Assembly: GCA_003500955.1 (NCBI GenBank)
Contig: DNQP01000077.1
Coordinates: forward strand, 597 to 10,314
Direction of reading: 5' to 3'
Source of the DNA: Curvibacter sp.
Lineage (GTDB): Bacteria > Pseudomonadota > Gammaproteobacteria > Burkholderiales > Burkholderiaceae_C
DNA length: 9,718 bases
Shown: one piece after another, positions 1 to 6,236 of the stretch
How the letters are laid out: every line of letters starts with the position of its first letter
How positions within the stretch are numbered: position 1 is the stretch's first letter
The notes under the pieces: generated by a model
Told to the model about the DNA's origin: nothing
Databases searched by the model: none
What the model saw: only the letters and a program-made list of their open reading frames with translations
Translations under genes and position numbers: made by a program

Positions 1-429
1 CCCGCCTATGTGCAGCGCCGCGGCCTGCCGCAGACACCGGCGGCGCTGGCCGACCACGACTGCCTGCGCCTGAAGGCCCTGCAGGGACGCATCCGACCCT
101 GGCGACTCTGGCGCCCGGAGGCCCCGGACGTGGTCGAGGAGATCGAGGTGCGGCCGGTGGTCCAGGCCAACCATACCGACACCCTGCTGCGTGCGGTGCT
201 CGACGGCGCGGGGATCACCTCGGTGTCGGTGGAAGTGGTGGCGCCCTACCTCACGCGCGGCGATCTGGTGCGTGTGCTCCAACCCTGGATCACGGGCCGT
301 CTGAGCCTGTACGCGGCGCTACCTTCGCGCAAGTTCATTCCGCAGCGCACTCGCGTCTTTCTCGATTACCTCATGGAGCACACCCGCGACGCCAGCCTGC
401 GCGCGATCGATGCCTGCACGGTATGCTGA
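1..429 (+). CDS. LysR-type transcriptional regulator, C-terminal part (5' end outside window)
   Basis: Reading frame 1 is open from the first base to the TGA at 427-429, giving about 142 residues with no start in the window, so the gene is truncated by the window edge. The segment RGLPQTPAALADHDCLRL is the usual mid-region of a LysR substrate-binding domain, where many members read like 'G.P..P.DL..HDCL'. It is followed by an alternating strand/helix pattern including NHTDTLLRAVLDGAGIT and a C-terminal stretch RKFIPQRTRVFLDYLME, also typical of the family's end. The helix-turn-helix must lie upstream of the window. Such proteins bind a small effector and control neighbouring or divergent genes. 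It ends 59 bases before modA, so it could affect or be co-transcribed with the molybdate operon, but the sequence does not show this. Family assignment is firm; target and effector are unknown. Confidence 0.88.
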   Translation, partial: PAYVQRRGLPQTPAALADHDCLRLKALQGRIRPWRLWRPEAPDVVEEIEVRPVVQANHTDTLLRAVLDGAGITSVSVEVVAPYLTRGDLVRVLQPWITGRLSLYAALPSRKFIPQRTRVFLDYLMEHTRDASLRAIDACTVC

Positions 430-432
430 ACG

Positions 433-456
433 CGGCCGGCCGACGCTACAGTGGCG
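433..456. promoter_or_regulatory. Palindromic sites and possible -10 element upstream of modA
   Basis: The 59-base gap between the LysR gene and modA contains a perfect 10-base palindrome CGGCCGGCCG (433-442) and an imperfect one, CGCTACAGTGGCG (444-456, one T-G pair). The latter includes TACAGT (447-452), which could serve as a -10 element. No good -35 is seen 16-18 bases upstream. The site may be a regulator-binding site or chance in GC-rich DNA. It does not resemble the AT-rich ModE box known from enterobacteria. Confidence 0.3.
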
Positions 457-488
457 CCAGGCAATCGATGCGTGATCTGGGGTGTACG

Positions 489-1229
489 ATGAAACCTTGC
501 TGGTGGGCGGCGATGGCCGCATGGGGTCTGGTGGCGCTGGCGCAGGCCGCCGAGGTGCAGGTGGCGGTGGCCGCCAACTTCACGGCGCCCATGCAGAAGA
601 TCGCCCCGCTGTTCGAGGCCGAGACCGGCCACAAGGCCGTGCTGGCCTTCGGCTCCACGGGCCGCTTCTACGCACAGATCCGCAACGGTGCGCCGTTCGA
701 TCTGCTGCTGGCCGCTGACGACGAGACCCCGGCCCGGCTCGAACGCGAAGGGCTGGGCGCTAGCCGCAGCACCTATGCCATCGGCAAGCTGGTGCTCTGG
801 AGCAAGCAGCCGGGGCTGGTGGACGACCGGGGCGAGGTGCTCAGAAGCGGCAGGTTCGACAAGATCGCCCTCGCCGATCCCAAGCTCGCACCCTACGGCG
901 CCGCTGCCATCGAGGCGCTGACCCAGCTCGGCGTGCTCGACACCCTGCGCCCCAGGATCGTGCAGGGCGAGAACATCGCCCAGACCTGGCAGTTCGTCGC
1001 CACCGAAAATGCCCAGCTGGGTTTCGTGGCCCTGTCCCAGGTCTGGGCCGATGGCAAGCTCAAGGAAGGCTCGGCCTGGCGGGTGCCGCCCAATCTGCAC
1101 AGCCCCCTGCGCCAGGACCTGATCCTGCTCAACAAGGGGCGCAACAATGTCGCCGCCACGGCGCTGCTGCAGTACCTGCGCGGCGACAAGGCGCGCGCCA
1201 TCATCCAGGCCTACGGCTACGACTTCTGA
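489..1229 (+). CDS. modA: Molybdate ABC transporter, periplasmic substrate-binding protein ModA
   Basis: This 246-residue protein would bind molybdate (and probably tungstate) in the periplasm and deliver it to the ModBC transporter. The ATG at 489 is chosen because it starts a short signal peptide (hydrophobic residues 5-20, cleavage likely after the Ala run near 20-21) and has GGGG about 8 bases upstream; the frame is open further upstream without supporting signals. The mature part shows ModA landmarks in order: VAVAANFTAPM (26-35), LAFGSTGRFYAQI (52-64), FDLLLAADDETPARLE (70-85), ADPKLAPYG (129-137), GENIAQTWQFVATENAQLGF (160-179). Likely oxyanion contacts are N30/T32, S56 and Y136, by analogy to characterised ModA proteins; the N-F-T form differs from the Ser-containing E. 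coli motif. Length fits the family. It is the first gene of modABC, 42 bases before modB. Confidence in the family is high; molybdate versus tungstate preference cannot be read here. Confidence 0.95.
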   Translation: MKPCWWAAMAAWGLVALAQAAEVQVAVAANFTAPMQKIAPLFEAETGHKAVLAFGSTGRFYAQIRNGAPFDLLLAADDETPARLEREGLGASRSTYAIGKLVLWSKQPGLVDDRGEVLRSGRFDKIALADPKLAPYGAAAIEALTQLGVLDTLRPRIVQGENIAQTWQFVATENAQLGFVALSQVWADGKLKEGSAWRVPPNLHSPLRQDLILLNKGRNNVAATALLQYLRGDKARAIIQAYGYDF

Positions 1230-1271
1230 GCCGGTGCCGTTATCCTTGGCCTCTGTTCCTCACCCCGCCCC

Positions 1272-1955
1272 ATGCCCCTATCCGCTGAAGCCTGGCAGGC
1301 CATCTGGCTTACCGTCGAGCTGGCCACGCTGACCACCGTGCTGCTGCTGCTCATCGCCACGCCGCTGGCCTGGTGGCTGTCGGGCACGGCGTCTCGCTGG
1401 CGCGCGCCCGTCAGCGCGCTGGTCACGCTGCCCCTGGTGCTGCCGCCCTCGGTGCTGGGCTTCTACCTGCTCGTGGCCCTGGGGCCGCACGGCCCGTTGG
1501 GCCAGCTCACCCAGGCCCTGGGCTGGGGCGTGCTGTCCTTCACCTTCACCGGTCTGCTGATCGGCTCCATCGTCTTCTCGCTGCCTTTTGCCGTGCAGCC
1601 CTTGCAGCACGCGTTTGAGGCCCTGGGGCCCCGGCCACTCGAAGTGGCGGCCGCCTTGCGCGCCCGCCCGATCGACGCCTTCTTCACCGTGGCCCTGCCG
1701 CAGGCCCGCGGTGGCCTGCTGACCGCGGCCATCCTGAGCTTCGCCCACACCGTGGGCGAGTTCGGCGTGGTGCTCATGATCGGCGGCAACATCCCCGGGG
1801 TGACGCGCGTGGTCTCGACCCAGATCTACGGTCACGTCGAAGCCATGGAATACAGCCAGGCCCACTGGCTGGCCGGCGGCATGCTGCTGTTCAGCTTCGT
1901 GGTGCTGCTGGCGCTGGCGCTGCTGCGGCGCAGCGACACGCGGGTGCTGACATGA
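1272..1955 (+). CDS. modB: Molybdate ABC transporter permease ModB
   Basis: This 227-residue protein is an inner-membrane permease that forms the molybdate channel as a homodimer with two ModC subunits. Hydrophobic segments are visible at about 11-36, 46-70, 87-110, 148-172 and 198-218, consistent with the five-helix ModB fold. The cytoplasmic EAA loop that docks the ATPase is clear at about 124-144 ([20 protein letters not shown]), and the following [18 protein letters not shown] (159-176) is strongly typical of ModB. Length matches the family. The ATG at 1272 has no Shine-Dalgarno sequence; its leader is C-rich (TCACCCCGCCCC), and no better start exists because the hydrophobic first helix begins at once. 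The gene's TGA overlaps the ATG of modC in ATGA, implying translational coupling. TATCCT at 1241-1246 might be an internal -10 but has no convincing partner. Confidence 0.95.
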   Translation: MPLSAEAWQAIWLTVELATLTTVLLLLIATPLAWWLSGTASRWRAPVSALVTLPLVLPPSVLGFYLLVALGPHGPLGQLTQALGWGVLSFTFTGLLIGSIVFSLPFAVQPLQHAFEALGPRPLEVAAALRARPIDAFFTVALPQARGGLLTAAILSFAHTVGEFGVVLMIGGNIPGVTRVVSTQIYGHVEAMEYSQAHWLAGGMLLFSFVVLLALALLRRSDTRVLT

Positions 1956-3034
1956 GCGAGGAGTTCCACGTCCGTCTCACGCTGCCGCGGGCCGGCTTCG
2001 ATCTTCAGGTGGATCTGCAACTGCCCGCACGCGGCATCAGCGTGCTCTTCGGCGCCTCGGGTTCGGGCAAGACCAGCGTGCTGCGCTGCGTGGCCGGGTT
2101 GGAGCGCGCGCGCGCGGCGCGCGTGGTCGTGGCCGGCGAAGTCTGGCAGGACGATGCGGCGCAGGTCTTCCTGCCCACGCACCGGCGCGCGCTGGGCTAT
2201 GTCTTCCAGGAGGCCAGCCTCTTCGACCACCTTGACGTGCGTGGCAACCTGCACTACGGCCTGCGCCGCGCCCGCGCGCCCGGAGCCGAGCTCACATTGC
2301 ACACCGCGGTGCAGCTGCTGGGCATCGCCGACCTGCTCGGGCGTCGCACCCACCAGCTCTCGGGCGGCGAGCGCCAGCGTGTGGCGATCGCGCGCGCGCT
2401 GGCGACCAGCCCGCGCCTGCTGCTGCTCGACGAGCCCATGGCCGCCCTCGACGCTGCGCGCCGCCAGGACATCCTGCCCTGGCTGGAGCGCATGCGCGAC
2501 GAGCTGCGCATCCCCATGCTCTACGTCACCCACTCGGCCGACGAACTCGCGCGCCTGGCCGACCATCTGGTGGTGCTCGAACGCGGCCGCGTCCGGGCCC
2601 AAGGTGCGGTGCAGGAGGTGCTGAGCGCCATCGACAGCCCCGTGGTCGTGGGCGAAGACATGGGGGCCTTGCTGTCCGGCGAGGTGGCCGAGCGCGACGC
2701 GCGCTGGCAGCTGGTGCGCGTGCGCTTCGACGGCGGCAGCCTCTGGCTGCGCGACAGCGGCGTGCCGCTGGGCCGTGCCGTGCGCCTGCGTGTGCTGGCG
2801 CGCGACGTCTCGCTGACCACCGTCGAGCCGCGTCAGACCAGCATCCAGAACCACTTGCCCTGCGAGATCGAGTCGGTCGCGCCTGATGCCCATCCCTCGC
2901 AGGTGCTGGTGCGCGTGCGCTGCGGCGCCTCGCTGCTGCTCGCGCGCATCACGCGCCGCGCCTACGCGGAGCTGGGGCTGCAGCCCGGCGCCGCGGCCTG
3001 GGTGCAGGTCAAGTCGGTGGCGCTGGTGCAGTAG
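1952..3034 (+). CDS. modC: Molybdate ABC transporter ATP-binding protein ModC
   Basis: This 360-residue ATPase sits on the cytoplasmic face and powers molybdate import through ModB. Nucleotide-binding motifs are complete: Walker A GASGSGKT (34-41), Q-loop FQE (85-87), signature [15 protein letters not shown] (136-150), Walker B LLLLDEP (156-162) and switch His in VTH (192-194). After about residue 230 comes the regulatory extension, ending in a Mop/TOBE-type domain around 297-358 that begins [13 protein letters not shown], the form seen in ModC proteins where this domain binds oxyanion. Length is typical (350-370). The start overlaps the stop of modB by four bases (ATGA), supporting one operon with coupled translation. 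The specific Mop start motif separates it from sulfate or iron ATPases. No ModE or molybdenum-storage gene follows within the window; the operon appears to end here. Confidence 0.95.
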   Translation: MSEEFHVRLTLPRAGFDLQVDLQLPARGISVLFGASGSGKTSVLRCVAGLERARAARVVVAGEVWQDDAAQVFLPTHRRALGYVFQEASLFDHLDVRGNLHYGLRRARAPGAELTLHTAVQLLGIADLLGRRTHQLSGGERQRVAIARALATSPRLLLLDEPMAALDAARRQDILPWLERMRDELRIPMLYVTHSADELARLADHLVVLERGRVRAQGAVQEVLSAIDSPVVVGEDMGALLSGEVAERDARWQLVRVRFDGGSLWLRDSGVPLGRAVRLRVLARDVSLTTVEPRQTSIQNHLPCEIESVAPDAHPSQVLVRVRCGASLLLARITRRAYAELGLQPGAAAWVQVKSVALVQ

Positions 3035-3177
3035 CGCCGAAATGACTTGAAACACTCTTTCCGGCGGGGTGGACTGAAAGCCGTGTATCTTCGGGCCTGA
3101 GTGACCGCGTCCAGGGAGTAGAAGCACCGGCACCCCTCCAGGCGCATGGCCTGGCTCCGCCATTCCCACGCCCTGAC
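3035..3177 (+). promoter_or_regulatory. Intergenic region and putative leader of the 222-residue protein, with a 6-bp hairpin
   Basis: These 143 bases separate modC from the next gene. No intrinsic terminator (GC hairpin plus T run) is visible for modC. TATCTT at 3086-3091 is a candidate -10 element; TTGAAA at 3047-3052 looks like a -35 but is 33 bases away, too far. A perfect hairpin CCAGGC-GCATG-GCCTGG occupies 3138-3154, about 23 bases before the ATG. No Shine-Dalgarno sequence precedes that ATG. The region suggests a separate transcription unit, but the promoter call is weak. Confidence 0.35.
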
Positions 3178-3846
3178 ATGTTCGGCCTCTTCAAGCAGAA
3201 ACCTACACCGCAGCCCGTCACACCTTACGGCACCGGCCCGCTGACCGACCTCGGCGGACCGCGGCGCATGACGCTGGACGAGCGCAAGCAATTGCGCCGC
3301 GAGATGGTCTACCAGTCCGTGCGCGACAACCTGCTGCTGCTCGAAATCATCTCGGGCATGTACAAGTTCAAGGCCGTGGGTCTGGACGAGCGCCAGCACC
3401 GCTTCATGGTGGTGATCGACGTCGCCAGCGGTTTCATCGCGCGGCGCGGCGGCAAGGTGATGCGTTTCAACGAGGTGGAAAAGTTCCTGTCCGAGCGCGC
3501 CTTTGCCCAGTACGGCGTGCGCATCGATTCGATCTACTGGCGCTTCCACCCCGAGGTGAGCACCTTTGGTCGCGGCTACCGCGCCAGCGACGTCGCGCCC
3601 AGACCGCGGCCGGCACCCGCGCCCGCGCCGACGCCTGCGCCCGCCGCGCCGGCTCGGTCCGCCGGGCTGCGGCCCAGCTCCCGCCATGAGCCGGTGAGCG
3701 TGGACGAGATGCGCGCCTTCGAGCAAGCCATCGCACGCGGCACCAAGCCGCCGCCGATCCACCTGGGCAATCTCGAATACCAGTCCGACCTCGCGCCGCT
3801 CGAAAGCACGCCGGTGGCCGGCGGCACGCAGTACGGCGCCCTCTGA
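3178..3846 (+). CDS. Conserved-looking hypothetical protein with Pro/Ala linker
   Basis: I cannot assign a function to this 222-residue protein. No signal peptide or membrane segment is visible, so it is probably cytoplasmic. Three parts can be seen: a basic, Pro-rich start (1-30, MFGLFKQKPTPQP); a folded-looking domain (31-135) starting MTLDERKQLRREMVYQSVRD and including helix LLLLEIISGMYKFKAV and strand-like RFMVVIDVASGFI; and a low-complexity linker (139-160) of Pro/Ala/Arg followed by a short C-terminal block (172-210), VSVDEMRAFEQAIARG then HLGNLEYQSDLAPLE. From memory, similar proteins with the same two blocks occur in other Burkholderiales as uncharacterised proteins. Strong third-position GC bias and the two-block structure support a real gene. 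The ATG at 3178 has no Shine-Dalgarno; an in-frame ATG at 3268 (MTLDERKQ) is an alternative. It converges on the panE-like gene with 9 bases between stops. Confidence 0.82.
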   Translation: MFGLFKQKPTPQPVTPYGTGPLTDLGGPRRMTLDERKQLRREMVYQSVRDNLLLLEIISGMYKFKAVGLDERQHRFMVVIDVASGFIARRGGKVMRFNEVEKFLSERAFAQYGVRIDSIYWRFHPEVSTFGRGYRASDVAPRPRPAPAPAPTPAPAAPARSAGLRPSSRHEPVSVDEMRAFEQAIARGTKPPPIHLGNLEYQSDLAPLESTPVAGGTQYGAL

Positions 3847-3853
3847 GTCTCAG
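3843..3853. repeat. Short inverted repeat at the convergent gene junction
   Basis: CTGAG-T-CTCAG forms an 11-base near-palindrome spanning the stop codon of the 222-residue gene and the 9-base gap before the stop of the panE-like gene. It is too short, and lacks a T run, to be called a terminator. Confidence 0.3.
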
Positions 3854-3855
3854 CG

Positions 3856-4761
3856 CTACGCGGCGCGCACGGCCATGTGCGTCCAGGCCAGGCGCAGCAG
3901 GTCGACGTTCACGCCTGCGGCGCGTCCGCGGCGCACCATGTCACCGAGGATGTGCTCGTGCTCCGTGCGCTGCCCGCCCTGCAGGTCGCGCAGCATCGAA
4001 GCCGTGAAGGCCGAGCCCTTTTGCGTCAGCATGGCCAGGGCCTTGCCCTGTTCTTCCGCGTTGATGGCCTGGCCCTGTGCCGCGGCCACGGCGCAGCACT
4101 CGGCAAACATCTGGCGCGTCAGCGCCTCGCCCTCGGGCGTGGCCAGGATCTCGCCCACGGAGCCCTGGCACACCGTGGTCATGCCCGCCAGCGTGGCCAG
4201 GAACACCCACTTGTTCCACAGCACCTGCTCGATCTGCGCGCTGTAGGCGCTGTCGAAAGCCGCCTGCTTGCACAGCGTGATGAAGTCACGCGCCAGCGCT
4301 TCGTGCGCGGCGTCGCGCGCGCCGGCCGTCAGGCGGTGCAGCGGGCTGAGCTGCTTGACCGCCCCCGTAGGCGTGATCGTGGCCGCAATGTGCGCCACGC
4401 CACCGAGCACGCGCGCGCGGCCGTAGCGCGCGTCCAGCACACGCAGATGGTCCAGACCGTTGAGGAAGGGCAGGATGGCGCCGCGTGCGTCGGCGCGTGC
4501 CAGCGAGGCCAGCGCATCGTCCAGGTCATAGGCCTTGGGCGCGAGCACGATCAGGTCGTAGTCCGACTGCACCGTGGCCGCGGTCACCGTGCGCGGCTGC
4601 ACGCTGAAGTTGCCGTCGGGCGTTTCGATCTGCAGGCCTGCGCGCTCGATCAGCTGCTGGCGCGCTGCGCGCACGAGGAAGGTCACGTCCGCGCCGGCCT
4701 GGATCAGCCGCGCACCGAAATAGCCGCCGATGCCGCCGGCGCCAAGGATGAGGGTTTTCAT
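3856..4761 (-). CDS. panE: 2-dehydropantoate 2-reductase family protein (ketopantoate reductase)
   Basis: The 301-residue product belongs to the PanE/ApbA family, which reduces ketopantoate to pantoate with NADPH in pantothenate and coenzyme A synthesis. The N-terminal Rossmann motif is GAGGIGG (7-13), with R31 placed to contact NADPH phosphate. Likely catalytic residues are N101 (in PFLNGLDHL), K184 (in LWNKWVFLA) and E267 (in GGQRTEHEH), with S255 in TASMLRDLQGG near the substrate; these match the Asn, Lys and Glu of E. coli PanE by motif position. Length fits (about 300). The frame is open 50 codons further upstream, but the ATG at 4761 directly precedes the Rossmann strand and has AGGAG 9 bases upstream. 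Bacteria often hold several paralogues of this family, and some act on other 2-oxo acids or have unknown roles, so the exact substrate is less sure than the fold. It is monocistronic, divergent from the 99-residue gene. Confidence 0.88.
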   Translation of the reverse strand: MKTLILGAGGIGGYFGARLIQAGADVTFLVRAARQQLIERAGLQIETPDGNFSVQPRTVTAATVQSDYDLIVLAPKAYDLDDALASLARADARGAILPFLNGLDHLRVLDARYGRARVLGGVAHIAATITPTGAVKQLSPLHRLTAGARDAAHEALARDFITLCKQAAFDSAYSAQIEQVLWNKWVFLATLAGMTTVCQGSVGEILATPEGEALTRQMFAECCAVAAAQGQAINAEEQGKALAMLTQKGSAFTASMLRDLQGGQRTEHEHILGDMVRRGRAAGVNVDLLRLAWTHMAVRAA

Positions 4762-4770
4762 GTAGAGGTG

Positions 4771-4775
4771 CTCCT
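4771..4775 (-). promoter_or_regulatory. Shine-Dalgarno AGGAG deciding the panE-like start
   Basis: On the complementary strand AGGAG lies 9 bases before the ATG at 4761. It is the reason to prefer this start over the upstream in-frame starts, which would add about 50 residues before the Rossmann fold. Confidence 0.75.
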
Positions 4776-5006
4776 GGGGTGTGATTCTGTCCGCCGCGCA
4801 AAGGCGGCGCGGCTTGCGGGTCATGGCCTGCCGCGCAGCGCTGTTACGCCTTGTGACGATTTTGATCGGCGACCATTCCGCCATGCGGGAATCGGGCGCT
4901 TGGGCCCGCAATCATCCGCGCCCCGATGCTATTCTTCAACGCATTCGAGCCCACGCGCCGCGCGGCGTGTCGGGATGCGTGAGAGATTGCTGACGACTGA
5001 GACACC
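4776..5006. promoter_or_regulatory. Divergent intergenic region between panE-like gene and 99-residue gene
   Basis: The 245-base gap between the two divergent starts should hold both promoters. TATTCT at 4930-4935 is a candidate -10 for the rightward gene, without a clear -35. Inverted repeats seen are ATTCC-N8-GGAAT (4875-4892) and a perfect 12-base palindrome CGCCGCGCGGCG (4956-4967) downstream of the candidate -10, in the transcript leader. Short open frames here look like chance. No RNA gene is recognised. Confidence 0.35.
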
Positions 5007-5306
5007 ATGCCCAAGTACAGGCCCGGACAAGTGGGCTTCGATGAATCCATGCGACGCATTGTCGCCGTTGAAACCCTGGTCGACGTGGCGCGTGCCGTCT
5101 CCGCGCAGTTCGGCAAGCTGGTCTCGCCCGAAGAGCTCACCTTCGAATACTTCGGCCGCGACGAGCGTAACGGCTGGAGCACCTGGGTGGTCTACCTGGC
5201 CGACTACGGCCCCGTGGGCTTCACCAACCGCTGCCTCGATCCGGCCTACACGCAGGAAAGCAGCCGCTGGGGCGGCCTGAGCGATCCCAAGATCCCCACC
5301 GACTGA
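5007..5306 (+). CDS. Small hypothetical protein, 99 residues
   Basis: I do not recognise this family. The 99-residue protein has no signal peptide and no membrane segment, so it is likely cytoplasmic. An N-terminal helix-rich half (11-35, FDESMRRIVAVETLVDVARAV) is followed by SPEELTFEYFGRDERNGWST and an aromatic strand-like stretch (58-73, STWVVYLADYGPVGFTN), then a polar tail. The high aromatic content and a single Cys (C76) suggest a compact folded domain. Codon use matches its neighbours, and the frame keeps strong GC bias at third positions to the stop, which supports a real gene. The ATG at 5007 has only a weak GAG 8 bases upstream. It stands alone: divergent from the panE-like gene, and 131 bases before the next start, with a separate candidate promoter in that gap. 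Confidence 0.72.
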   Translation: MPKYRPGQVGFDESMRRIVAVETLVDVARAVSAQFGKLVSPEELTFEYFGRDERNGWSTWVVYLADYGPVGFTNRCLDPAYTQESSRWGGLSDPKIPTD

Positions 5307-5437
5307 GGCGACCGCGGCCCCCGTGCCGTGCGGCGCCCCCACGCTCCTCTGTTGCCCTCTGCCCCTTTTGGGGGATAGCCAGCGCCTGCCGGGCCGTCCT
5401 ACACTGGCCGCCAGAACAACAACAGGGGGCGTTTCCT
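5307..5437 (+). promoter_or_regulatory. Intergenic region with candidate promoter for the secreted protein
   Basis: TACACT at 5400-5405, preceded by C-rich DNA, is a good -10 candidate about 33 bases before the ATG; no convincing -35 is seen at the usual distance. CCCC-TTTT-GGGG at 5362-5373 can form a short stem but lacks the length and T run of a terminator. AGGGGG at 5424-5429 is the Shine-Dalgarno sequence for the ATG at 5438 (8-base spacing). Confidence 0.45.
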
Positions 5438-6010
5438 ATGAAGACCAGACCGTGGGGCCGCGGGCCCATGACCGCAGCCATCGCCGCGGCTTGGCTGTGT
5501 GCGCTGCTGCTGAACCCGTCTGCCGCTGCCAAAGAACTGCAGCGCCTCTATGTGGATCTGGACGGCGACAGCAAGGTCGAAGCCATCTCCCTGGCCACCA
5601 GCGAGTCCGATGCCAGCGGGCGCAGCCAGATCAGCGTGCGCATCGGTTCGGCCGCCTTCAGCACCGACCACCACATCGTGCCGCAGGGCCGCATCGAGAT
5701 GCGCGCCATCGTCATCGACCGGCAGCGCTCGGAGCGCCAGCTCGCCCTCACCGTGCAGCAGGCGGACGGTTGCGTGCATCACCTGCTGGCCTACACGCCA
5801 CGCCGGCTGGTGCGCCTGCTTCCCATCGTGGGCGAGTCGGACTGTGAGCTGCCCTCGCTCGCGGGTGACGGCGTTGTCGAGGCCGCCATCTGGGAGGACC
5901 CCGGCAGCCGCAAGGCGCGCTACCGCCTGGGCAGCGATGGCCTGAGCATGACGCGTGAGGCACGGTCCGCGCACGAGCCCGGGCAGGCGGCCCAGCTTCG
6001 TGCACGCTGA
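5438..6010 (+). CDS. Predicted secreted protein with Asp-rich calcium-type loop
   Basis: This 190-residue protein starts with a positively charged n-region (KTRPWGRG) and hydrophobic core (about 12-26), with signal peptidase cleavage likely near the AAA at 29-31. It is therefore probably exported to the periplasm or beyond. Right after cleavage comes YVDLDGDSKVEAISLAT, where D40, D42, D44 and E48 give the D-x-D-G-D spacing of EF-hand/dockerin/FG-GAP-type calcium loops. A weaker echo, GDGVVEAAIW, occurs at 143-152. The mature part holds only two Cys, C112 and C136, which could form a disulfide. A single loop followed by strand-like segments resembles one FG-GAP (integrin-type) unit more than an EF-hand, but this is an inference. 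AGGGGG 8 bases upstream supports the ATG at 5438; M11 is an alternative start. The substrate or partner is unknown. It precedes the cyclase gene by 226 bases, too far to assume an operon. Confidence 0.75.
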   Translation: MKTRPWGRGPMTAAIAAAWLCALLLNPSAAAKELQRLYVDLDGDSKVEAISLATSESDASGRSQISVRIGSAAFSTDHHIVPQGRIEMRAIVIDRQRSERQLALTVQQADGCVHHLLAYTPRRLVRLLPIVGESDCELPSLAGDGVVEAAIWEDPGSRKARYRLGSDGLSMTREARSAHEPGQAAQLRAR

Positions 6011-6069
6011 GCTTGGTCGGCGTTGCCCAGGGTAAACCCCTAGTTTCAGCCCGATCGGGCAGGCGCACA

Positions 6070-6088
6070 GTGTTTCGCGGTGAAACAC
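6070..6088. repeat. Inverted repeat GTGTTTC/GAAACAC
   Basis: Perfect 7-base arms separated by GCGGT. The size and AT content of the arms fit a dimeric regulator operator; no known regulator can be named. Confidence 0.5.
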
Positions 6089-6133
6089 ACAAGCAAGCGT
6101 ATGCGCGGGCCAATTCTTCACCAGACAACGTTG

Positions 6134-6153
6134 CGCAACACCTCGGTGTTGCG
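6134..6153. repeat. Inverted repeat CGCAACACC/GGTGTTGCG
   Basis: Perfect 9-base arms with only a 2-base centre. As RNA the loop would need opening of a closing pair; as DNA it is a near-continuous 20-base palindrome suited to a dimeric protein. No T run follows. Confidence 0.5.
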
Positions 6154-6223
6154 TTGGGCACGGTCTTATTCCAAGACAAGGGTCAGGGTGCCATCCCGGC
6201 GGTTCCTTCTCTGTCACTTTCGA

Positions 6224-6228
6224 AGAGG
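6224..6228 (+). promoter_or_regulatory. Shine-Dalgarno AGAGG deciding the cyclase start
   Basis: AGAGG (followed by A) lies 8 bases before the ATG at 6237 but only 2 bases before the in-frame GTG at 6231, so the ATG is preferred. Confidence 0.7.
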
Positions 6229-6236
6229 ACGTGCCC

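Larger units (their letters stand above)
6011..6236 (+). promoter_or_regulatory. Inverted-repeat-rich leader upstream of the diguanylate cyclase
   Basis: This 226-base region has lower GC than the flanking genes and contains several dyads: AAAC-CCCTA-GTTT (6034-6046), a perfect 12-base palindrome GCCCGATCGGGC (6049-6060), GTGTTTC-GCGGT-GAAACAC (6070-6088), CAACGTTG (6126-6133) and CGCAACACC-TC-GGTGTTGCG (6134-6153). None is followed by a T run, so they look more like operators or RNA structure than terminators. TATTCC at 6167-6172 is a weak -10 candidate. I checked for the c-di-GMP-I (GEMM) riboswitch core and did not find it. Confidence 0.45.

Noticed and set aside
1832..3169. Long open frame on the complementary strand (445 residues)
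   Set aside because: It lies opposite modC, whose motifs are complete. The product is rich in His, Gln, Gly, Ala and Arg, typical of an antisense shadow in GC-rich DNA.
3600..3660. GC-rich repetitive stretch as a tandem repeat or recombination site
   Set aside because: It is the Pro/Ala codon run of the linker in the 222-residue protein; the units are irregular.
3877..5280. Long open frame on the plus strand (467 residues) across the panE-like gene
   Set aside because: The opposite strand encodes a clear Rossmann reductase; this frame has no motif and has the Arg/His/Gln-rich make-up of a shadow.
5362..5373. CCCC-TTTT-GGGG as a terminator after the 99-residue gene
   Set aside because: The stem is only 4 bases, and there is no T run after it.
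6033..6057. Possible FliA (sigma-28) promoter: TAAA followed by CCCGATCG
   Set aside because: The distance between the two parts is two bases short of the consensus and the -10 part has only about five matches of eight, so the dyad explanation is better.
6026..6110. Possible c-di-GMP (GEMM) riboswitch before the cyclase, from CCCAGGGTAAACC and GCGCACAG pieces
   Set aside because: The pieces are in the wrong order and the conserved GGGACGCAAAGCCUCC-type segment is absent.
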